Shown here: piece by piece, positions 1-8,431 of the stretch
Position numbering within the stretch: the first letter of the stretch is position 1
Layout: the number at the start of each line of letters is the position of its first letter
Assembly: GCF_003464595.1 (NCBI RefSeq)
Contig: NZ_QRZF01000022.1
Location: 34,396 to 98,395 of the forward strand
DNA: 64,000 nucleotides
Direction: 5' to 3'
Origin: Bacteroides intestinalis
GTDB taxonomy: Bacteria; Bacteroidota; Bacteroidia; Bacteroidales; Bacteroidaceae
Notes under the pieces: model-generated
Databases searched by the model: none
The model's input: only the letters and a program-made list of their open reading frames with translations
Told to the model about the DNA's origin: nothing
Translations under genes and position numbers: made by a program

Positions 1-1272
1 AGCCTGAAGAGCTTCTTCTTCACAATCGAATACATGTGCTTTGAGTGTAGCCTGCATCAGTTTAGGTGATATTGCGGAGTGTTTAACCACAGCACCTTCG
101 GGAGCCAGGTTTCCTTTCAGTATGGCAATGGCTCCTTCCTGTCGGATGGGGGATTTCGCAGATTTGATCAGGTCTGATTGAGTTAAGTTATGCAGCGACA
201 GATAGTGATTACAATTTGCGTAAAAGTCTGTATTGCGTAGTTCTTCAAGGTTTTCTCCGAGTGTTTTTCCGGTAATGGTCATTACATCCAGGTGCAGGTG
301 TTCTTTGATTTCTTCCATAATGGCGGGAGTACCTCCGGCGTACCAGAAATATTCTCCGGGCCAGTATCCGCTGGGACGGATGTTGAGTATATAGGGTATT
401 TTGCGATGAATCCGGTCGAACAGTTCGGGCGATAAAGTAATCCCCACTTCATGTGCAATGGCGGGCAGGTGTAACAGGCTGTTGCTCGATCCCGCTATAG
501 CGGCATGCACCATAATTGCATTTTCAAACGCTTTTTCTGTCAGTATCTCTGCCGGTGCGATTGGGTTATGAACCAGTTTTATTGCACATTTTCCGGCTTC
601 TCTTGTCGCTTTTTCCAATTCACCGATATGGGTTGGAATCAGTGCACTGCCGGGAAGAGCCAGACCTAACGCTTCTGCCATCACCTGCATGGTCGATGCT
701 GTCCCCATAAAGGAACAAGCGCCACAAGCCGGACAGGCATTCCGCTTATATTCCATGAATTTTTCCTCCGTGATTTCACCACGTTCAAACATGGCACTGT
801 ATTTTCCTATTTGTTCGAGCGTCAACAAATCCGGTCCTGACTTCATGATACCACCGGGCATGAATACGGCAGGCATATTCAAGCGTGCTATTGCCATTAA
901 ATGTGCCGGGACTGATTTGTCACAACTGGTAAGGAATACACCGGCATCAAAAGGAGTAGCTTTCACATGAATTTCAATCATTGCCGCCATAATATCACGG
1001 GAAACAAGTGAATAATTCATTCCGTCGTGTCCCTGGGCTTCGCCATCGCAAATGTCCGTTACATAATAGTTGGCCGGGCGCCCTCCGTCATTATAGATGA
1101 CCTTGTTTACTTCATGTACTAAACGATTGAGATGTGCACTTCCCGGATGACTATGTCCGTAACTGCTTTCGACTATGATTTGTGGTTTACTCAAATCTTC
1201 AACTTCCCATCCGCTTCCTAAACGTAACGGATCTAATTCGGGTGCTTTTTTACGTAACTCTTGACTTTTCAT
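1..1272 (-). CDS. IlvD/Edd family dehydratase, N-terminal 424 residues (gene continues past the left edge)
   Basis: Reading the minus strand from the ATG at 1272 gives 424 open codons that reach base 1 in frame, so the 3' end lies outside the window. Three family cysteine motifs are visible: CDGEAQGHDGM, TSCDKSVPAHLMA and CPACGACSFMGTASTMQ, which in IlvD/Edd enzymes hold an iron-sulfur cluster and the Mg site. The order of motifs and stretches such as HLDVMTITGKTLGENLE and GNLAPEGAVVKHSAI remind me more of the YjhG/YagF sugar-acid dehydratases (xylonate type) than of the branched-chain IlvD. By family knowledge it dehydrates a 2,3-dihydroxy acid to a 2-keto acid in the cytoplasm. The substrate cannot be told from sequence; a sugar acid is my inference. 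It has its own promoter at 1316-1323 and is separated from the glycan locus by a terminator. Confidence 0.85.
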   Translation of the reverse strand, partial: MKSQELRKKAPELDPLRLGSGWEVEDLSKPQIIVESSYGHSHPGSAHLNRLVHEVNKVIYNDGGRPANYYVTDICDGEAQGHDGMNYSLVSRDIMAAMIEIHVKATPFDAGVFLTSCDKSVPAHLMAIARLNMPAVFMPGGIMKSGPDLLTLEQIGKYSAMFERGEITEEKFMEYKRNACPACGACSFMGTASTMQVMAEALGLALPGSALIPTHIGELEKATREAGKCAIKLVHNPIAPAEILTEKAFENAIMVHAAIAGSSNSLLHLPAIAHEVGITLSPELFDRIHRKIPYILNIRPSGYWPGEYFWYAGGTPAIMEEIKEHLHLDVMTITGKTLGENLEELRNTDFYANCNHYLSLHNLTQSDLIKSAKSPIRQEGAIAILKGNLAPEGAVVKHSAISPKLMQATLKAHVFDCEEEALQA

Positions 1273-1315
1273 GATAACGATATTTTGAGGTTATTGATGT
1301 CGATTGAACATGTGA

Positions 1316-1323
1316 CAAAGTTA
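1316..1323 (-). promoter_or_regulatory. -7 promoter element for the dehydratase gene
   Basis: The minus strand reads TAACTTTG here, an exact TAnnTTTG element, about 45 bases ahead of the ATG at 1272. No clear TTTG is found 18-21 bases further upstream. The rest of the gap 1273-1471 is AT-rich and I see nothing else in it. Confidence 0.5.
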
Positions 1324-1471
1324 GAGGATGGCAAGGGTTGTAAAACTATGCACCTATATACACACATAGATTATTTTTAGATAAAGCAGAAGCTAACCAA
1401 TTGATAATAAACAATAAACATCAATTTCTACAGAAAGCAAAATATAGATATGTCCTTAGTTTATTGCACAC

Positions 1472-1505
1472 AAAAAAGGGGCTATCCAACACCTTGGACA
1501 GCCCC
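1472..1505 (-). terminator. Rho-independent terminator at the end of the N-glycan locus
   Basis: On the minus strand a stem GGGGCTGTCCAA / TTGGATAGCCCC (1505-1494 with 1489-1478, one G-U type mismatch) is followed by a run of six T. It sits 20 bases past the stop of the last GH92 gene and closes the locus. Confidence 0.85.
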
Positions 1506-1524
1506 ACCATAGCTTTTCTCTATA

Positions 1525-3777
1525 CTACCGAAGTATAAATCTCAGCGTTCCACCTTTTACCAGTTCTTCATGACTGATACGATAGCGGGATAATTTTTTT
1601 CCGCCTAATTCCATCTCACGGATGTATAAGGATTCCGCTGAAGGACGTTCAGTTTCTATCACCAGTTTATCGCGTCCCCAAATTTCAGGGTCAAGGCGAA
1701 TCACCACCTTATCGAATACAGGCGTAGTAAGAGTATAATACGGAGCACCGGGACAGTCGGGATAGAATCCTATCATGTTGAAAATAGCCCAGGTAGACAT
1801 CGTACCGGTATCATCATTACCGGGAATACCATCGGGAGCATTCTTGAAATACTTCTGCAAAAGCCGTTGAGTCTCCTTTTGTGTACGCCATTCTTCTCCC
1901 TTGAAATAAGAAAAGAGATGAGCGTAGGCAATGTCGGGTTCATTGGCGGGATCATAGAGTCCATCATCAAAGACACGCTGAAGCTTTTCAATGAAAGGTT
2001 TCTGTCCACCCATAAGACGGGCAAGTCCTTTCACATCGTGAGGAACATAGAAACTGTAATTCCAGGCACATCCTTCATGAAAACCGGGATTCGGTTCAAA
2101 ATTCTCTCCCTGTCTCGGATTGAAAGGTGAATAGAACTGACCATCCGGCAAAATAGGACGGAAAGTGCCGAATTCTTTACTATAATAGTGTTTATAGCCC
2201 AATGAACGGTTATAAAAAAGACGGGCATCCTCTTTCTTGCCCAATGCATCTGCCAGAAGCGAAAGAGAATAGTCTGCAATGTAATACTCCAATGCATGAG
2301 AGACAGAATTATCATATTGCTCACGCAGAGGAACATAGCCCAATGAGAGATAATCGTCATTATCCGGACGCAATAAATTTTCAGCCCCGGGCAAAGTGGC
2401 AGATTTATACATAGCCTCATAAGCCAGATTGATATCAAAATCACGCAACCCTTTCAACCAGGTATCAACGATGACAGGAATAGACGGGTCGCCCTCCATA
2501 GTTAACGTTTCACGTCCGTAGAGTTCCCATTTGGGGAGCCAACCATGTTCACGATACATATCGAGCATGGAACGCACCATTTGCAACTGACGCTCAGGAT
2601 AAACCAATGTCAGGAGTTGGTGAACATTACGATAAGTATCCCACAAAGAAAAAACGGTATAACGGTCTCCATCCGTAGTCAGTATTTCATAACTTTCCAT
2701 AGCAGGATATTGCCCGTTAACATCTTGCAAAATATTAGGATGTATCAATGTATGATAAAGGGCAGTGTAAAAGACTGTTTTCTGTTCTTCCGTTCCGCCT
2801 TCGACAAGGATACGCGAAAGGTCCTCATTCCAACTGGCACGGGCATCAGCCAATACTTGACTAAAATTCTTTCCACCCTGTTCCGTATCCAGGTTCAGAC
2901 GTGCATTTTCGATGCTGACAAAAGAAACTCCCATTTGGACTTCTATCTGCTCACCTTCCGTTGTGTCGAAGGTTAGAAAAGCACCGATATCATCTCCAGC
3001 AATCTCTTTACGGTAACGGGTATAGAGTTTATAACGTCCGTTGTCCGGGTCCCATTCGGCTTCAACGCCGGTCATGGGGCGTTGTTTCTTCCAATAACCA
3101 CTGGACGTCGGTTGCTTGTTGACGCGCATTACGAAATAGATAGGGAATACTGCCTGGGGGTTATAGCAGAAAGTTCCCAATAACTTCACTCCTTCAAATT
3201 CGGTATCGCTTACCTGCTTCAGAAAAGCACCAGTTTCATTCGTTAAGCCTTCACCCAAATTCAGCAAAATATGACTTTGTCCGGCTGGAAAAGTAAAGCG
3301 GGAAACACCAGTACGAGGCGTGGCAGACACCTCAGTCTTTACATTATAACGAGTGAGGAAATTACTGTAATACCCTGGAGAAGCCTGTTCATCCTTATAA
3401 CGACTTCCATACTCCTTGTAATCTACGGACAATTCACCCGTAGTAGGCATCAGCAACAAAGAACCCAGTTCAGGACACCCCACACCACTTAGATTAACAT
3501 GCGAATATCCGGTAAAAAAGCAATTGTGATACTCGTAAGGAGTAGACCACCAACGGGCATCTTTATCATACTTATTATCTTCCGATCCCATCACATTGAA
3601 AGGAACCACGGACATCATTCCATTGGGACAGACCGCTCCCGGATTAGTAGTTCCGAAGTTGGTGGTACCGATGAAAGGATTGACATAGCTTATAGGTAAA
3701 GCCCCCTCTCCACCTCCGGCAAATGCCGGAAGCAGACAAAGGGCAGAAAGTGTGTAAGCCAATAAAATACGTTTCAT
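1525..3777 (-). CDS. GH92 family alpha-mannosidase, secreted (divergent member)
   Basis: 750 residues. A type I signal peptide ends about residue 20 (LLPAFA before GG) with no lipobox, so a periplasmic enzyme is likely. GH92 landmarks are the N-terminal YVNPFIGT, the central FSLWDTYR, HEGCAWNYSFYVPHD with the likely general acid at Glu568, and GNDDTGTMSTW with Asp655/656 near the Ca-dependent base. GH92 enzymes are inverting exo-alpha-mannosidases. It is the most divergent of the four GH92 proteins here: the usual YAHGNEP stretch is only PANEPDIAYAH, and the second motif reads GTMSTW instead of GQMSAW. It also lacks the Trp88 and His-Glu pair that mark alpha-1,2 specificity in BT3990, so another linkage is expected (inference). 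It is the last gene of the locus, 26 bases after GH130 and just before the terminator. Confidence 0.9.
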   Translation of the reverse strand: MKRILLAYTLSALCLLPAFAGGGEGALPISYVNPFIGTTNFGTTNPGAVCPNGMMSVVPFNVMGSEDNKYDKDARWWSTPYEYHNCFFTGYSHVNLSGVGCPELGSLLLMPTTGELSVDYKEYGSRYKDEQASPGYYSNFLTRYNVKTEVSATPRTGVSRFTFPAGQSHILLNLGEGLTNETGAFLKQVSDTEFEGVKLLGTFCYNPQAVFPIYFVMRVNKQPTSSGYWKKQRPMTGVEAEWDPDNGRYKLYTRYRKEIAGDDIGAFLTFDTTEGEQIEVQMGVSFVSIENARLNLDTEQGGKNFSQVLADARASWNEDLSRILVEGGTEEQKTVFYTALYHTLIHPNILQDVNGQYPAMESYEILTTDGDRYTVFSLWDTYRNVHQLLTLVYPERQLQMVRSMLDMYREHGWLPKWELYGRETLTMEGDPSIPVIVDTWLKGLRDFDINLAYEAMYKSATLPGAENLLRPDNDDYLSLGYVPLREQYDNSVSHALEYYIADYSLSLLADALGKKEDARLFYNRSLGYKHYYSKEFGTFRPILPDGQFYSPFNPRQGENFEPNPGFHEGCAWNYSFYVPHDVKGLARLMGGQKPFIEKLQRVFDDGLYDPANEPDIAYAHLFSYFKGEEWRTQKETQRLLQKYFKNAPDGIPGNDDTGTMSTWAIFNMIGFYPDCPGAPYYTLTTPVFDKVVIRLDPEIWGRDKLVIETERPSAESLYIREMELGGKKLSRYRISHEELVKGGTLRFILR

Positions 3778-3803
3778 AGTCGACTGATTCTTTAAGGGAT
3801 TAA

Positions 3804-4775
3804 CTATATAATGCTGTTCTTCTTCGTAAATTCTATGATTTCCGAAATATAACCAAAGGCCATACCTACAACTGTATCGGCAGCGCCATAATATACTGCC
3901 ACTTTATCTCCATCCTGCAAAGAAGCACAAGGAAATACTACATTGGGCACATCTCCCTGCAATTCATAAGGAGCAGCAGGAGCAAGCAAGTACGGACGTG
4001 TGCGATACAATACCTTTGCCGGATTTTCTTTATCAAGAATAGCCGCTCCCATAGAATAACGGAAACCGTTGCAGGTAGTAATAACCCCATGATAAAATAT
4101 CAACCAGCCCTCTTCAGTAAGGAACGGTACAGAACCGGCACCTATCTTCGTACACTGCCATGCACTTTCAGGGAAAGGGGTAACTTTCATCACACAACGG
4201 TGTTCTCCCCAATATTTCATGTCCGGACTGTAACTGATGTAAATATCTCCAAACGGTGTATGACCGTTATCGCTCGGACGGCTCAACATAGCATATTTAC
4301 CATCTATCTTCTGCGGAAAAAGTACCCCGTTACGGTTAAAAGGCAAAAAGGCATTTTCGCACTGGAAGAATTCTTTGAAGTCGAATGTATATGCAATACC
4401 GATAGTAGGTCCATGGTAACCATTACACCAGGTTATCCAGTAACGGTCTTCAATCCAGGTGACACGCGGATCGTATTTATACTCGGACTCTATCATCTCC
4501 GTATTCCCCGCCTTGAAACAGATAGGCTCATGGTTTATTTCCCAATTGATTCCGTCTTTACTAAAGCCCGCAAAGATATTCATCTGCACTGCCTTATTAT
4601 CACAACGGAAGACACCGGCAAATCCATCTCCGAACGGAACTACCGCACTGTTGAAAATACTGTTGGAAGTCGGAATGTGATAGCGTCCGATAACCGGGTT
4701 TTTAGAGTAACGCCACATTACGTCTGAGCAACCTTCCGGGCGTTCTTCCCAAGGCATATTCATCATCTGTTTCAT
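3804..4775 (-). CDS. GH130 beta-1,4-mannosyl-N-acetylglucosamine phosphorylase
   Basis: 323 residues with no signal peptide, so cytoplasmic. The GH130 fold is recognised from [28 protein letters not shown] (Asp102, equivalent to the catalytic Asp104 of UhgbMP as I recall it), [30 protein letters not shown] and VVFPCA. Enzymes of this subgroup split Man-beta-1,4-GlcNAc with phosphate into mannose-1-phosphate and GlcNAc, the last step of N-glycan catabolism. BT1033 of B. thetaiotaomicron is the best known relative. The gene starts 27 bases after the MFS transporter stop, which would supply the disaccharide. The start ATG at 4775 gives MKQMMNMPW; an internal Met is possible. I am confident of the family and fairly confident of the substrate because of the neighbours. 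Confidence 0.92.
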   Translation of the reverse strand: MKQMMNMPWEERPEGCSDVMWRYSKNPVIGRYHIPTSNSIFNSAVVPFGDGFAGVFRCDNKAVQMNIFAGFSKDGINWEINHEPICFKAGNTEMIESEYKYDPRVTWIEDRYWITWCNGYHGPTIGIAYTFDFKEFFQCENAFLPFNRNGVLFPQKIDGKYAMLSRPSDNGHTPFGDIYISYSPDMKYWGEHRCVMKVTPFPESAWQCTKIGAGSVPFLTEEGWLIFYHGVITTCNGFRYSMGAAILDKENPAKVLYRTRPYLLAPAAPYELQGDVPNVVFPCASLQDGDKVAVYYGAADTVVGMAFGYISEIIEFTKKNSII

Positions 4776-4802
4776 AATTCTTCTATTTATTAGTTATATA
4801 TT

Positions 4803-6113
4803 TCATTGATTCTTCTTTTCATCCGGATAGGTGAATGGTACAAAATAAGTGATCAGAAATGCCGGAATAGTAGCAAACATCGTAAAAATAAAAAATGCCT
4901 TATATCCCAACGCATCACTGACAAAACCACTGATAGATCCCGGAAGCATCACTCCCAGATTCATGATACCCGAAGCAAAAGCATAATGGGCCATCTGATG
5001 TTTGCCGGGAGCCACTTGCTGCATCATAAACAGGGTCAGACCTACGAATCCAAAACCATACCCGAAGTATTCAAGCACGATGGCACCGCCTATCAGCATA
5101 CCATTCTCCGGCTGATAAATGGCCAGCAATGTATAAGCCAGAAACGGCAGGTTGAAGACACAACACAACGAAAACAATGTCCGGCTCAGTCCTCTGTGAG
5201 AGATGTAATAACCTGCCAACAGGGATCCCAATACAAAAGCAGCTGCCCCGTAAGTACCATAATACAGACCGATCTCCTGTTCTCCCAGTCCCAAGCCTCC
5301 AACAGAGCGTTCCGCCTTTAAAAACAACGGAACAATCTTCATGACAAAACCCTCGGCCAGACGATAAAGAATGATAAATGCCACATAATACCAGATATGC
5401 TTCTTCTGAAAGAAAGCACGGATAACTTCCACCAACCGGTTCCAAGTTTCCCTGCCGGACGCTGCGCCTGTGGCTGCAGTTCCTCCCGAAGGCAACATAC
5501 GCATATGGTATACTCCCAGAAATACCATTACAACAGCCAGAATCAACATAACCATCATCCATGCTTGCACAGTCGCTTCATGGCGAACAGCTTCTTCCGC
5601 TCCCTGAACTCCTCCGAAGTATTTCAGCAACCATCCTGCCAACCAAACCAGTCCGCCGGATGCAACAATCTTAGCAATATTATAGAAAGCACCTTGCCAA
5701 CCGATATACTTGGCCTGATCCTGCTTATTCAGTTCCGACATATAAACGCCATCTGTTGCAACATCATGTGTCGCCCCGCTGAAAGCAATAACCGCCAACA
5801 AAGCAATACACACGGCAAAGAAAGCCGGAAGATGCAACGCCAATGCTACCAGGGCAAAACCTGCCCCGGTAATCAATTGTGTCAGCACCACAAAGAACTT
5901 CTTTGTCTTGAACATTTCCAAGAACGGACTCCAAAGGAATTTCAGTGTCCAAGGCAACATAATCAGTGATGTCCACAAAGCAATCTGTGCATCACCAATC
6001 CCCAATCCCTTGAACATCAGCACAGACACCATATTCAGTACAACAAAGGGAAGCCCCATGGCAAAGTAGACGGTGGGTACCCAGGAAATCGGATTACGAC
6101 TATTTTGATTCAT
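4803..6113 (-). CDS. MFS transporter, probable Man-GlcNAc importer
   Basis: 436 residues, about 12 hydrophobic spans, beginning MNQNSRNPISWVPTVYFAMGLPFVV. It resembles the AmpG-like Bacteroides carriers that sit beside GH130 genes (for example next to BT1033). The loop GATHDVATDGVYMSELNK lies after the fourth span. By context it would carry Man-beta-1,4-GlcNAc or a similar N-glycan fragment across the inner membrane for the next gene, GH130. It sits in the same run of minus-strand genes, 24 bases after the GH92 at 6138 and 27 bases before GH130. Substrate is inferred from neighbours only. Confidence 0.85.
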   Translation of the reverse strand: MNQNSRNPISWVPTVYFAMGLPFVVLNMVSVLMFKGLGIGDAQIALWTSLIMLPWTLKFLWSPFLEMFKTKKFFVVLTQLITGAGFALVALALHLPAFFAVCIALLAVIAFSGATHDVATDGVYMSELNKQDQAKYIGWQGAFYNIAKIVASGGLVWLAGWLLKYFGGVQGAEEAVRHEATVQAWMMVMLILAVVMVFLGVYHMRMLPSGGTAATGAASGRETWNRLVEVIRAFFQKKHIWYYVAFIILYRLAEGFVMKIVPLFLKAERSVGGLGLGEQEIGLYYGTYGAAAFVLGSLLAGYYISHRGLSRTLFSLCCVFNLPFLAYTLLAIYQPENGMLIGGAIVLEYFGYGFGFVGLTLFMMQQVAPGKHQMAHYAFASGIMNLGVMLPGSISGFVSDALGYKAFFIFTMFATIPAFLITYFVPFTYPDEKKNQ

Positions 6114-6137
6114 ACCTATTGACTAAATCATTCTTCT

Positions 6138-8405
6138 TCACTTCAGAGGAACATTCCCCATCGTCAGTTCCAACGTACCACCATCTACTATATCCTGATG
6201 CGTAAAGAAAGGCTTATCCAACTTCTTTCCATTCAGTACCATACTCTGCACATACTTGTTCTCGCGACTGTTATTATGTGCTATGACAGTGAATGTCTTG
6301 CCATCTTTCAACTGAATGGTAGATTTTTCGAATAATGGGCGACCGATAGAATAAACCGGTTTACCCGGACATACCTGATAGAAACCCATAGAATTAAGAA
6401 TGAACCACGCGGACATCTGTCCGCAATCCTCATTACCCGACAATCCGTCCGGATCATTGAAATAAAGGGTATGTAATACTTGATCCACCAGCTCTTGTGT
6501 CCGCCAGGGTTGATCCACATAGTTATACAGATGAGTAATATGATGGCTCGGTTCATTGCCATGTGCATATTGTCCTATCAAACCGGAGATATCAGCAGAA
6601 ACCATATCACCCTCCAAAGCAGAATCGGCAATAAACAAAGAATCCAGTTTACCGATAAAGGCATCACGTCCTCCCATCAGTTCCACTAATCCATCTATAT
6701 CATGAGGCACAAACCAAGTCCATTGCCAGGCTGTACCTTCGCAATAGTCGTCACTACGGTGATTGGATGAACGGGGATTGAAAGGAGTACGCCAGTTACC
6801 TTCACTGTCCAGTCCGCGCATAAAACGGGTAGAAGCATCAAAATAAACCTGGTATCCCTTAGCAAAGGCTGCATATTTTTCCTCATTCGGTTCATCTCCC
6901 ATAGCATCTGCCAGCACAGAAATACACCAGTCATCATAAGCATATTCCAACGCCTTTGCCACCGATTCATTATCCTTGTCGCAAGGCACATAACCTATTT
7001 TATTCTTCCAGTATTTAGCTTGAGGCATCAGGTGGGGCAATACTAACGGCGGACATAATATACCGGTCGTATCATATTCCGCAGCGCGGATGCAAGCCTT
7101 GTATGCATCTTCCACATCGAAATTACGATAACCTTTTGTGTAAGCATCAGCTATAATAGATGCAGCATGATAACCTATCATTGTTCCCGTATAGTTTCCG
7201 GCCAGTTCCCACATAGGATATACACCACCCTCATGCTGTTTCCGGATCAATGAACGGATAAAGGCTTCATTTAAATCAGGATCGATAATTGTCATCAACG
7301 GATGATATGCTCTGAATGTATCCCATAAAGAGAATACGGTATAGACAGGCTCTTCCACACTGCCCTGATGAGGTTTCAAATCCATACCCAGATAGCGTCC
7401 ATCGGCATCTGTAAACAAATTAGGTTGCACACCGGTATGATAGAGTGCAGTATAAAACATCACTCGCTGATCCTTATCAGAGGTTTCAATATCTATCTTG
7501 GCAAGATAATTATTCCATGATTCACGGGCAGCACTACGCACACCGTTAAAGTCCCATTCAGGTATTTCAGCCTCCACATTCTTTCGTGCCCCATCCATAT
7601 CTACAGCAGAAACACCGACTTTCACAAGAACTTCCTCATTATTATCTGTCTGGAACTGTAACAAAGCCTTAGCTGTCGGAAAAAGTGGACCACCTTCATC
7701 CAATGCCATAGAGTCAGTTACCAATGTATAGGTAAAAGGTTTGGAAAACTTCGCATAAAAATTGATATACTGGTCAAATGCCCAATATACTGTTTTCTTA
7801 CGTCCTCGTATTTCTGTATCACTGATTACCTCCAACTCCATCTCTTCATTCTTCTGACGCTGCAGGCTGTAATCCAGGTCCAGTATAAATCCGGCATCTT
7901 CCGCCTTCGGAAAAGTATAGCGGTGAATAGCTGCACGTTTGGTAGCCGTCAATTCGGCTTTTACCTGATAACGATCCAAAAAGACTGAATAGTACCCCGG
8001 TTGTGCCACTTCATTGTCATGAGAGAAAGCAGAAGCATAAGCCATCTGTTGGCTCTCTTCTCCCATTGCATGATAATCCTGTTTGCCTACGGTAGGCATC
8101 AGCAATACATCACCATAGTCTCCACAACCTGTACCGCTGAGATGGGTATGCGAAAACCCATTAATAGTAGAATCTGCATAATAATATCCGGAACAGGCAT
8201 CCCACTGATAAATGCGTGTGTCGGGACTGGGTTGTATCATTCCGTTCGGAACTACAGCCCCAGGGTAAGTATGTCCATGCCCTCCCGTACCGATAAACGG
8301 ATTAACGTATGATGAATAATCCTGCGCTCCCGGGGTACAACTGTACATTCCGAATAACAGCACTCCACTCATCAACATAAAATTCAGTTTCATGTTTTTC
8401 TTCAT
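6138..8405 (-). CDS. GH92 family alpha-mannosidase, lipoprotein
   Basis: 755 residues. The signal peptide ends in a lipobox (FGMYSC), so it should be a membrane-anchored lipoprotein. Complete GH92 motifs: YVNPFIGTGGHGHTYPGA near the start, FSHTHLSGTGCGDYGD, FSLWDTFRAYHP, CEGTAWQWTWFVPHD with Glu556 as the probable acid, YAHGNEPSHH and SGNEDCGQMSAW with Asp660. It lacks the Trp88 and His-Glu pair of the alpha-1,2 enzyme at 19920 (the corresponding places read GTGCGDYG and SADISG), so alpha-1,3 or alpha-1,6 linkages are more likely; that is inference. It follows GH97 by 26 bases and precedes the MFS gene by 24. Confidence 0.93.
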   Translation of the reverse strand: MKKNMKLNFMLMSGVLLFGMYSCTPGAQDYSSYVNPFIGTGGHGHTYPGAVVPNGMIQPSPDTRIYQWDACSGYYYADSTINGFSHTHLSGTGCGDYGDVLLMPTVGKQDYHAMGEESQQMAYASAFSHDNEVAQPGYYSVFLDRYQVKAELTATKRAAIHRYTFPKAEDAGFILDLDYSLQRQKNEEMELEVISDTEIRGRKKTVYWAFDQYINFYAKFSKPFTYTLVTDSMALDEGGPLFPTAKALLQFQTDNNEEVLVKVGVSAVDMDGARKNVEAEIPEWDFNGVRSAARESWNNYLAKIDIETSDKDQRVMFYTALYHTGVQPNLFTDADGRYLGMDLKPHQGSVEEPVYTVFSLWDTFRAYHPLMTIIDPDLNEAFIRSLIRKQHEGGVYPMWELAGNYTGTMIGYHAASIIADAYTKGYRNFDVEDAYKACIRAAEYDTTGILCPPLVLPHLMPQAKYWKNKIGYVPCDKDNESVAKALEYAYDDWCISVLADAMGDEPNEEKYAAFAKGYQVYFDASTRFMRGLDSEGNWRTPFNPRSSNHRSDDYCEGTAWQWTWFVPHDIDGLVELMGGRDAFIGKLDSLFIADSALEGDMVSADISGLIGQYAHGNEPSHHITHLYNYVDQPWRTQELVDQVLHTLYFNDPDGLSGNEDCGQMSAWFILNSMGFYQVCPGKPVYSIGRPLFEKSTIQLKDGKTFTVIAHNNSRENKYVQSMVLNGKKLDKPFFTHQDIVDGGTLELTMGNVPLK

Positions 8406-8431
8406 ATTCTTAATAGTATTACATATTCATA

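Noticed and set aside
2031..2444. Overlapping open frames inside the GH92 genes
   Set aside because: They are alternate frames of well-supported coding sequence with Met/Ile/Leu-rich nonsense translations.
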